From positions 1-20,960 of the forward strand of contig JBELHJ010000040.1 of assembly GCA_042091495.1 (NCBI GenBank): a stretch of 20,960 nt of DNA, written 5' to 3'. Positions 1 through 6,159 of this stretch are shown piece after piece. The notes beneath the pieces are model-generated. The model was given only the letters and a program-made list of their open reading frames with translations. It was not told where the DNA came from and made no database searches. The stretch comes from JBELHJ01 sp042091495. GTDB taxonomy: Bacteria > Bacteroidota > Bacteroidia > Flavobacteriales > Flavobacteriaceae. The translations under genes and the position numbers were made by a program. The first letter of the stretch is position 1, and each line of letters starts with the position of its first letter.

Positions 1-208
1 TAAGTGGTTTTTCAAGCTGACCTTTGAAATAATAATTACTGTAATAGTAATCTTGATCAGCAATAAGCTCTTTAGTTTGATAGGTTTGCCCATAATTAAG
101 ACCTATTTGCAATGGTGTTTTTCTTTTATCTGTCTCTTGAGCTAAACCAACGGAGAAAACAAAACAACTTAGCAAGCCTTTTAAAAAAAAAAGTTTAGGA
201 TTGGGCAT
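1..208 (-). CDS. Exported protein, N-terminal fragment (runs off the left edge)
   Basis: An open frame on the minus strand starts at an ATG at 206-208 and runs off the left edge after 69 codons. The first 24 or so residues form a clear signal peptide: a lysine, a hydrophobic stretch (LFFLKGLLSCFVFSVGLA), then a likely cleavage before QETD. The mature start contains IGLNYGQTYQ followed by a tyrosine-rich run (DQDYYYSNYYFKGQL), the sort of alternating aromatic sequence seen in first strands of small outer-membrane beta-barrels. The tone resembles flavobacterial lipid A deacylase/acyloxyacyl hydrolase-like barrels, but this is only an impression from a short fragment and no catalytic residues are visible. 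It lies 57 bases downstream of the esterase gene in the same direction and could share its transcript. Confidence 0.6.
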   Translation of the reverse strand, partial: MPNPKLFFLKGLLSCFVFSVGLAQETDKRKTPLQIGLNYGQTYQTKELIADQDYYYSNYYFKGQLEKPL

Positions 209-265
209 TACAATAAATTTGAGCTAAAAATACCGTTTCATTTTTAAATGTGATAGTGTAGTGAC

Positions 266-1402
266 TTATTTTTTAATCACCAATTGTGTTTTGGATTCGG
301 AAGTGTTTTTGGAGCTGGTTTTTATAATGTAAGAGGCTGCAGGAAAATAACTAAGGTCTGTTATACCATTGCTTGAAGTAGCAATACGTTGGCCAAATAG
401 GTTATAAACCTCAATATTACAATTTGTTGGGGTGACATGTATTTCGCCCTCAGTTGGGTTAGGATAACATAAAAAGGAGGGATTTAAATGGTCTATGGCA
501 CTTAACTGAGAACAGTCGGAGTCAATAAAGTCTAAGAGGTAATTTTTTTGAGTACCGTTTAAGCCGTGTTGAGATGTCCCGTTTAATAAAACCACTTGAT
601 TATTTAAATAACTAAACGCATTAACATTATCTCCTAGAGCGTCACCACTACCTGTTATTTGTTGGGAGGTATTACCTTGACTTTTAGCCATAATATATAT
701 GGCTTCTTCAGCAGGATAAAAATTTACGCCTACAGCATTACCTCCGTCATAAGGTATAACGGGATCGTTAGTATTACAAATGCTTAAATATTTTCTACCT
801 GTTAAGGGAACTGTTGAGGTGTCATATCCATTATTAGATAGAGCAGGCCCTGTATTTGCAGAAGGATAGTAAAAAGTATTATTTCTGTATTGGTCTTGAT
901 TTATTTGAGATACTATAGAACAAATGGTTGTAATACCTGTATTTTTATTTTCAATAAACACTCTATTTGCTAATGCAGCTCCGTTAGAAGATCCAATAAA
1001 ATTAATTTTATTAGGGTTAACGTTAGAGTAAACTTGTAAGGTATTTACTAATTCTGTTATCATTTCAACATCGGGGGCATTACTTTGTTCATTAGAAATG
1101 TTCCAGCTATTTAAATATCCTGTGGGTGATACCAAAACATGACATGAAATATTATTAACCCATTGGTTAAGCATACCGTTGCCATTGCCACCGTTGCCGT
1201 GTAGTAAAATGGTTACGGGAAATCCATTTGAAGGCATATTAATATTAGGTACATGAATTGCCATGGGGTAGGTCCAACCTGTAGGTTCTTGACTCCAGCT
1301 CTTGGTAATTGCAATAGTAGTATTAGATGTAATTTGTGAGAAGGTAGATTTGCAAAAAAATAAAAAAACAAATGTTTTTAATGTCAATTTCATAAAAATC
1401 AT
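266..1402 (-). CDS. T9SS-secreted alpha/beta-hydrolase esterase (PHB depolymerase/feruloyl esterase-like)
   Basis: 378-residue secreted hydrolase. Residues 1-23 are a signal peptide; the start could equally be Met4, which leaves a more typical MKLTLK beginning. The fold is read from the oxyanion strand VTILLHGNGG (63-72), the nucleophile elbow G137-S-S139-N-G141, a likely acid Asp213 in NTNDPVIP and a catalytic His279 in SQHGLNG. This order and spacing match the esterase/polyhydroxybutyrate-depolymerase (LpqC-like) group. Such enzymes cleave ester bonds in polymers or acylated polysaccharides; the substrate here cannot be read. Residues from about 305 form a T9SS type A sorting domain (CYPNPTEGEIHV, then YNLFGQRI, ending QLVIKK), so the enzyme should be exported through the outer membrane and anchored or released. 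It is divergent from the 55-residue ORF and separate from the polysaccharide cluster to the right. Confidence 0.85.
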   Translation of the reverse strand: MIFMKLTLKTFVFLFFCKSTFSQITSNTTIAITKSWSQEPTGWTYPMAIHVPNINMPSNGFPVTILLHGNGGNGNGMLNQWVNNISCHVLVSPTGYLNSWNISNEQSNAPDVEMITELVNTLQVYSNVNPNKINFIGSSNGAALANRVFIENKNTGITTICSIVSQINQDQYRNNTFYYPSANTGPALSNNGYDTSTVPLTGRKYLSICNTNDPVIPYDGGNAVGVNFYPAEEAIYIMAKSQGNTSQQITGSGDALGDNVNAFSYLNNQVVLLNGTSQHGLNGTQKNYLLDFIDSDCSQLSAIDHLNPSFLCYPNPTEGEIHVTPTNCNIEVYNLFGQRIATSSNGITDLSYFPAASYIIKTSSKNTSESKTQLVIKK

Positions 1403-1512
1403 GAGTCTGTATTTTTTTTTTGTGATATTGTTTTTTCAATATAAGTTTTTTTTATTAATTTGAATATCAGTTTATTAGGAACTCTATCTCTAACCTTTTA
1501 TTATTATTAATT

Positions 1513-1680
1513 ATGATCAAACATCCGCTGTCTGGCATGGAACTTTTACCGGGTATCAAATCTGTTTTTGTAAATGGCAAACGTTACACAAGATTATCTT
1601 TTGAAAAGGCCAAGCGGTTGGAATTTGCTCGAAAAAAAATTGGTAGAAAATCAAAAACAATTAGTCTTTTAGGCTCATGA
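1513..1680 (+). CDS. Small basic hypothetical protein, 55 aa
   Basis: ATG at 1513, TGA at 1678-1680. The product is 55 residues, has no signal peptide or membrane segment, and is strongly basic in its second half (GKRYTRLSFEKAKRLEFARK followed by KIGRKSK). I do not recognise a family. Support for a real gene: a complete ORF with normal-looking codons, placed in an otherwise empty gap between two minus-strand genes, and followed within five bases by a strong hairpin plus T-run terminator on the same strand. Met9 (GMELLPG) is an alternative start. No convincing ribosome binding site or TAnnTTTG promoter was found upstream. It might be a small nucleic-acid-binding protein from its charge, but that is only a guess. 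Confidence 0.5.
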   Translation: MIKHPLSGMELLPGIKSVFVNGKRYTRLSFEKAKRLEFARKKIGRKSKTISLLGS

Positions 1681-1684
1681 AATT

Positions 1685-1706
1685 AAGTACCATTGGTACT
1701 TTTTTT
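1685..1706 (+). terminator. Rho-independent terminator after the 55-aa ORF
   Basis: The stem AAGTACC / GGTACTT (1685-1691 with 1695-1701) closes on a three-base ATT loop and runs directly into a T tract (1700-1706). It is placed right after the TGA at 1680, as expected for the small plus-strand ORF. It also lies downstream of the convergent aldo/keto reductase gene, but on that strand the bases after the stem are not a clean T-run, so it should work mainly for the plus strand. Confidence 0.65.
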
Positions 1707-1725
1707 ATTTTAAAACCTTTCATGT

Positions 1726-2589
1726 TTAAGGCACTTCTTGGCCCTGACTTGCTTCTAACAACCAAAACCAGTCTTCCAATTCTAAATGTAATGCTGCAGC
1801 CTGAGTAGCATTAATTACGCGCTGTTTTACTGTGGTTCCAATAACAGGTTTGATTTTTGCCGGATGCTTTAAGATCCAGCTAAGTAGAATAATCTCCTCA
1901 GCAACTTCATATTTTTTTGAGAGCTGTTTAGTAACTTTTTTTAGACGTTCAATTTGTAGTGATTGTGATTTAAAATACAACCCAAGAGGACTCCAAGCTA
2001 AAGTTTCAATATTATGTAACATCATGTAATCTAGAGTGCCATCTTGCATAGCATTGGGTTTAGTTAGTGAAAATTCTATTTGGTTAGCAGTAACAGTTAC
2101 ATATTTAGCGATAAGTGCTGTTTGAGACGCTGAAAAATTGGAAACACCAAAATTTAAAATTTTACCACTTTTTTGTAAAGTATTAATGGCATCTGCTATA
2201 GTTTCTGGATCCATTAAGGGACTAGGTCTGTGAAGTAAGAACAAATCTAAATAATCTGTTTTGAGGTTTTGTAGGGACGCCTCTGCACTTTGAATAATAT
2301 ATGCTTTGGAATAATTATAGTGTTTTACTTTATTAGGTCGATTTTTTGAAATTAATTGTATACCACATTTAGATATCAATTGAATGTCTTGCCTATTAAT
2401 GCCACTTAGGGATAAAGCATTTCCAAATCCAGCCTCTGTGGTATAATCACCATAAATATCAGCATGATCAAAGGTGGTGTTCCCATTTTCATAACAAAAT
2501 TCAAGCAATGCTATTTGTTCTTTTTGAGTCATATTCTTGCCCCAGTGACCCCATAGCATACATCCAATAATGATTTCTGAAAGATTCAT
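1726..2589 (-). CDS. Aldo/keto reductase (YdhF-like)
   Basis: 287-residue cytoplasmic NADPH-dependent oxidoreductase of the aldo/keto reductase superfamily, a TIM barrel that reduces aldehydes and ketones. The catalytic tetrad is visible: Asp41 and Tyr46 in FDHADIYGD, Lys74 in LISKCG, His120 in LDLFLLHRP. The cofactor region near the C-terminus reads PVIGTTVKQRV, where the family usually has GTTxxxRI. The overall pattern (MxWG start, LLHRPSPLMDPE, GVSNFSxSQ) resembles the E. coli YdhF branch. The natural substrate is unknown. Its ATG lies seven bases after the stop of the patatin gene, so the two are almost certainly one transcript. No functional link between them is obvious beyond co-transcription. 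Confidence 0.9.
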   Translation of the reverse strand: MNLSEIIIGCMLWGHWGKNMTQKEQIALLEFCYENGNTTFDHADIYGDYTTEAGFGNALSLSGINRQDIQLISKCGIQLISKNRPNKVKHYNYSKAYIIQSAEASLQNLKTDYLDLFLLHRPSPLMDPETIADAINTLQKSGKILNFGVSNFSASQTALIAKYVTVTANQIEFSLTKPNAMQDGTLDYMMLHNIETLAWSPLGLYFKSQSLQIERLKKVTKQLSKKYEVAEEIILLSWILKHPAKIKPVIGTTVKQRVINATQAAALHLELEDWFWLLEASQGQEVP

Positions 2590-2596
2590 TTTAAAA

Positions 2597-4936
2597 CTAT
2601 TTAGTAATATTAAAACGCATACCAGTACTAAAAAACAGTGGCCATTTATTTAAGTCGTTAATGTAACTTAAATCAAAGAATACGGGACCTAAAATAGAAT
2701 TGTAGGCTGCGGTAATCCCAGATGTAAACATGAAGCTGCTGGTTTCCAAATTAGACCAATTACTGTTGGAGAGTTTAATTTCATTCAAAAAGTCATCAAA
2801 TTTTCCAAACCCAACAAGTCCAAAATTGATATGTGGTGTTAAGAATATATTTCTGCTAATTTCATATTGATAGTTAAAATGAGCTTTGATAAACTGCGTA
2901 GTTAATAATTGAGAGTCTCCTAAACCTTTAAATTTATAACCATTCCTTTGATTTTGATTTAAAAAGCCACCCAAAGCAAATTTTGCACCTTGCCCATGTC
3001 TTAAGAAATCAATTTTATTAGTGTTGTTTCCCTTATCACTATCAACAAATGTAAAACCAAAATCAAGCTGACTTATAAATGTTACAAATTTGTTTAATTG
3101 CTTTCGGTTTTCTAATTGTCCGGTAATACGTGAATACAAATTGGTTAGTCCTAGTTTGTTATTTGTGGATTCTTCAACATATTCCACATTGACTTTATTT
3201 CTGAGTGCTCTGCTAAACCTAACTTCCATAATACTGCCTTCGGTTGCAAAAAAAGGTTTGTTAAGCGTATTATAATTAAAGTAGGTACTTAGCTCTAAAT
3301 TATTAGAGTAATAAAGATTTAAATTATAAACATTGTTATTTAAATCGGTGTCGAGCTCTGGTGTGCTTTTGAATGTTTCGAAGTTTAAGTCTATTCCTAG
3401 GTAACTTTTAAGGGGACTGATGTTTTTGTTAATCTCAATTTTAGTTTTGGCATAATTTTGATTTAGGATTTCCCCTAAGTAACCATTGCCATAATATTTT
3501 TGTTTGGTTTGTTGTCCAAAAACTTGAGCCCGCCACCACATTGATTTTTCTTTTCCAAAATTCTTTTGATACTCAATTCTAAATTTAGGTTGTTCTGCAA
3601 TGTCAATACCTAATATAAAACGCGATGATTTATCAAATAAATTTCTTGCGGTATAGTTAAATAAGATGCCTATTTTTTGGAAGGTATCATAGTGAAGTGC
3701 TGTACTAAGCTGATGCTTATATTTTTCTTCTCCAGTAATATGTAATTCTAATTTTTCAGAATCATTTTTGAATTCATAATTAATTTTATGAAACAACTGT
3801 GTGCCTAAAGCGCGATCCACTGCTGTGTTAATACCATTTGTATCATACATCTCATTGGTAGATAGGTTCATACGCGCTTTGACTAAATCGATGTTTTCTT
3901 CACTAATATTGAAATAGTTAATAGCATCTAGAGAAATTAAGGGTTTGAATGGTAATCTTGGTTTTTGTTTGGAGGTGTTTATTTGTTTTGACAAGGCTAT
4001 AATCTCGTCTAATGATTTTTTTGTAGTAAGCTCACCTTGTTTCAATATATCTTTACTATGTACAAAATCTTGAGTTTCATATGTAAGAACACCTGTATGA
4101 TCAATTAATACATCACACAGTGTTCTGTGACCTGGTATTTTTAAACTACTATTCAGCATAGCCGTTTGAAATAAGATATTACTCACATTGTCAAGTTCTT
4201 CAATAGGCTTTAGTCCACCTCCTACATCACTACCTATTATGATGTCTGCTCCCCATGCTTTAGCCACGTCAACTGGAAAATTGTTTAAAACGCCACCATC
4301 AATAAGAAGTGTGTTATCATAGCGTACGGGTTCAAACACACTGGGTATAGACATACTGGCTCTTATTGCTTTAACTAACGAGCCTTGATCAACCACGACT
4401 TCTTTTCCGTTGACCAAGTCTGTTGTAACTGCTTTGAAAGGGATAGGTAAGTCATTAAAGTCTTTAATTTCATTTACAGGATAGGTGAGTGCTGTAAGAA
4501 GCTCAACTAGATTTTGATCGTTGATGATAGAGGTTTTAACTTTAGGTTTGTAGTCAATCAAATCCAAATCAACCAAGTAACGGTTAAATTCACTTTTTTC
4601 TTCTACACTAACATTTCTTAAATCAATGTTACCAGATAGTAAGACGTCCCAATCTATACGTTCTGTTATTTTTTGAATACTATCTGCCGAATATCCAGAA
4701 GCGTACAATCCACCAACAACACTTCCCATACTAGTACCAACAATTAAATCAGGTACAATATTGAGGCTGTCTAATTTTTTTAGTACAGCTATATGAGCAA
4801 CACCTTTAGCACCACCTCCGCTTAACACTAAGGCAACTTTGGGTTCTTTATCTTGAGCAAAGATTGGGTTTGAGAATAAAAAACTTAAAGCAATTAAAAG
4901 TAAATGTTTTCTTGATAAATTATATATGGAGGTCAT
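2597..4936 (-). CDS. Patatin-like phospholipase with POTRA and outer-membrane beta-barrel (PlpD-type)
   Basis: Predicted outer-membrane lipase of about 779 residues. A signal peptide (HLLLIALSFLFSNPIFA) is followed by a patatin domain (about 32-300) with the oxyanion motif SGGGAKG (39-45), nucleophile Ser69 in GTSMG and catalytic Asp213 in DGG. A POTRA-like segment follows near 335-400, then an aromatic-rich beta-barrel to the C-terminus (ends MRFNITK). This is the patatin/BamA-barrel layout described for PlpD of Pseudomonas, a class A1 phospholipase. The open frame extends eight codons further to a TTG at 4958-4960. I prefer the ATG at 4934-4936 because the TTG is part of a perfect promoter -7 element (TAACTTTG), and the ATG gives a better signal peptide. 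It is the first gene of an operon with the aldo/keto reductase. Confidence 0.9.
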   Translation of the reverse strand: MTSIYNLSRKHLLLIALSFLFSNPIFAQDKEPKVALVLSGGGAKGVAHIAVLKKLDSLNIVPDLIVGTSMGSVVGGLYASGYSADSIQKITERIDWDVLLSGNIDLRNVSVEEKSEFNRYLVDLDLIDYKPKVKTSIINDQNLVELLTALTYPVNEIKDFNDLPIPFKAVTTDLVNGKEVVVDQGSLVKAIRASMSIPSVFEPVRYDNTLLIDGGVLNNFPVDVAKAWGADIIIGSDVGGGLKPIEELDNVSNILFQTAMLNSSLKIPGHRTLCDVLIDHTGVLTYETQDFVHSKDILKQGELTTKKSLDEIIALSKQINTSKQKPRLPFKPLISLDAINYFNISEENIDLVKARMNLSTNEMYDTNGINTAVDRALGTQLFHKINYEFKNDSEKLELHITGEEKYKHQLSTALHYDTFQKIGILFNYTARNLFDKSSRFILGIDIAEQPKFRIEYQKNFGKEKSMWWRAQVFGQQTKQKYYGNGYLGEILNQNYAKTKIEINKNISPLKSYLGIDLNFETFKSTPELDTDLNNNVYNLNLYYSNNLELSTYFNYNTLNKPFFATEGSIMEVRFSRALRNKVNVEYVEESTNNKLGLTNLYSRITGQLENRKQLNKFVTFISQLDFGFTFVDSDKGNNTNKIDFLRHGQGAKFALGGFLNQNQRNGYKFKGLGDSQLLTTQFIKAHFNYQYEISRNIFLTPHINFGLVGFGKFDDFLNEIKLSNSNWSNLETSSFMFTSGITAAYNSILGPVFFDLSYINDLNKWPLFFSTGMRFNITK

Positions 4937-4957
4937 GATATTAATAATTAATCTATC

Positions 4958-4965
4958 CAAAGTTA
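4958..4965 (-). promoter_or_regulatory. Promoter -7 element (TAACTTTG) of the patatin operon
   Basis: TAACTTTG on the minus strand is a perfect match to the Bacteroidota -7 consensus TAnnTTTG and ends 21 bases before the preferred patatin ATG. The -33 partner is weak: the nearest ATTG sequences lie 13 and 23 bases upstream, where about 19 is usual. The site is in the 72-base region shared with the divergent plus-strand pair; no comparably good element was found for that pair. Confidence 0.4.
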
Positions 4966-5032
4966 CATTTTAAAAATGCAATTAATTACAATTGAAGCGC
5001 GTTAGCTTTAAAAAGTTTAATACATTTATTAA

Positions 5033-5293
5033 ATGACCTATAAAACTATTGTTTTTTTTATAATTATTGTTTGGGGATTGCCAGCCATGCAATTACGAAG
5101 TCAGTTCAGGAAAATGGTATATAATACAAATGATTGGAAGATTAATATAAAGCCAGTTTTTGTAAAGGAATTCAAAGCATTATTTTCTAATGCATTACTG
5201 ACAGAGCCTAAACAAATCCGTGTTAGAAACAGATATCGTTTTTATTTATTGGTTTATTTAGTATTAATTATTTGGTATAAAATGATCCCATAA
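5033..5293 (+). CDS. Small membrane protein, 86 aa, upstream of DUF1295 gene
   Basis: 86 residues with a hydrophobic N-terminal segment (TIVFFIIIVWGLPAM, about 5-19), a polar basic middle (NDWKINIKPVFVKEFKALFS) and a second hydrophobic segment at the C-terminus (YLLVYLVLIIWY). This suggests a small two-helix inner-membrane protein, with the N-terminal helix perhaps acting as a signal anchor. I do not recognise a family. Its stop is three bases before the ATG of the DUF1295 gene, so the two are translated from one message and may act together at the membrane. No clear TAnnTTTG promoter was seen upstream; TAGCTTTA at 5003-5010 is the nearest resemblance and lacks a -33 partner. Confidence 0.65.
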   Translation: MTYKTIVFFIIIVWGLPAMQLRSQFRKMVYNTNDWKINIKPVFVKEFKALFSNALLTEPKQIRVRNRYRFYLLVYLVLIIWYKMIP

Positions 5294-5296
5294 CCT

Positions 5297-6151
5297 ATGG
5301 ATAATCCAAAATTTCATATCATAACCAGTATTATAGCTTTTGTTTGTTCTATGGCTTTGGCTTACGCTACCGATATCCCCATATTAATTCAATTAGGACT
5401 TTTAATATTTGGTATACAATGGTTGCTTTATATCCCAGCAATCTTATTTAAGACAGAGTCTTTTTATGATATTACTGGTACGTTAACATTTGTGGTATGC
5501 ACCCTTATCGTACTGAACCAATCATTTGAATTAAAAGGATTTAGATGGGAAGATTGTATTGCAGGAGCCTGTGTTTTGATATGGACATTACGTTTAGGTT
5601 ATTTTCTTTTTGTGAGAGTTAAACGCCACGGTGACGGAAGGTTTGATCTTATAAAAGTTTCAAGAACAAAGTTTTTCATGAGTTGGACTTTACAAGGCAT
5701 GTGGGTGATGTTTTGTGCTTTTGGAGTTTGGACAGCCATGCTAAGCGAAACAGGAATAATGTTAGGTGGTTTTGAGGTATTAGGGCTATGTTTTTTTATT
5801 ACAGGATTACTAATTGAAACAATTGCAGACCATCAAAAAGCAGCCTTTAAAAAGCAAACTCAAAGCCATAATACAACTGGTTTTATTACTTCAGGTTTAT
5901 GGGCTTACTCAAGGCATCCCAATTATTTTGGTGAAGTCTTAGTTTGGTTAGGATTAGCTTTAGTTGCATTTCCAGCTTTAAGTGGGTGGCAATATTTAAC
6001 ACTGGTATCACCAGTATTTACCTATCTACTTTTACGATATGTAAGTGGTGTTCCTATTTTAGAAGAACGTGCTGACGAAAAGTGGGGGCATCTAGAAGAT
6101 TATAAGAATTACAAAAAAGAAACTCCAATATTCTTTCCAAAATTTAAGTGA
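5297..6151 (+). CDS. DUF1295 / steroid 5-alpha-reductase-like integral membrane protein
   Basis: 284-residue inner-membrane protein with about six or seven hydrophobic helices. The family signature is at the C-terminal end: SRHPNYFGE (205-213), followed by VPILEERADEKWG and DYKNYKKETPIFFP. This motif is shared by DUF1295 proteins, 3-oxo-5-alpha-steroid 4-dehydrogenases and isoprenylcysteine methyltransferase-like enzymes, and is thought to bind NADPH or SAM cofactors. An earlier conserved block, WTLRLGYFLFVRVKRHGDGRFD, is also typical of DUF1295. Length matches the family (about 260-290). The substrate is unknown; a lipid or isoprenoid is likely. It is paired with the small membrane protein upstream and converges tail to tail with the beta-helix gene, leaving eight bases between the two stops and no room for a separate terminator. 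Confidence 0.85.
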   Translation: MDNPKFHIITSIIAFVCSMALAYATDIPILIQLGLLIFGIQWLLYIPAILFKTESFYDITGTLTFVVCTLIVLNQSFELKGFRWEDCIAGACVLIWTLRLGYFLFVRVKRHGDGRFDLIKVSRTKFFMSWTLQGMWVMFCAFGVWTAMLSETGIMLGGFEVLGLCFFITGLLIETIADHQKAAFKKQTQSHNTTGFITSGLWAYSRHPNYFGEVLVWLGLALVAFPALSGWQYLTLVSPVFTYLLLRYVSGVPILEERADEKWGHLEDYKNYKKETPIFFPKFK

Positions 6152-6159
6152 TAATTGCT

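Noticed and set aside
239..250. Palindrome CATTTTTAAATG between the esterase and the left-edge gene
   Set aside because: Too short and A/T-only to act as a terminator, with no T-run after it on the minus strand.
1425..1442. Inverted repeat ATATTG-TTTTTT-CAATAT before the esterase
   Set aside because: The stem is only six weak A/T-rich pairs in a very AT-rich gap upstream of the gene. It could form by chance and has no G/C-rich core.
1832..2029. Plus-strand ORF of 65 codons
   Set aside because: It lies wholly inside the well-supported aldo/keto reductase gene on the other strand and has no family-like sequence. The same applies to the other plus-strand ORFs inside the patatin, beta-helix, GH81, GH2 and propeller genes.
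6152..6159. Possible bidirectional terminator between the DUF1295 and beta-helix genes
   Set aside because: Only eight bases separate the stops and no hairpin with a T-run could be drawn there.
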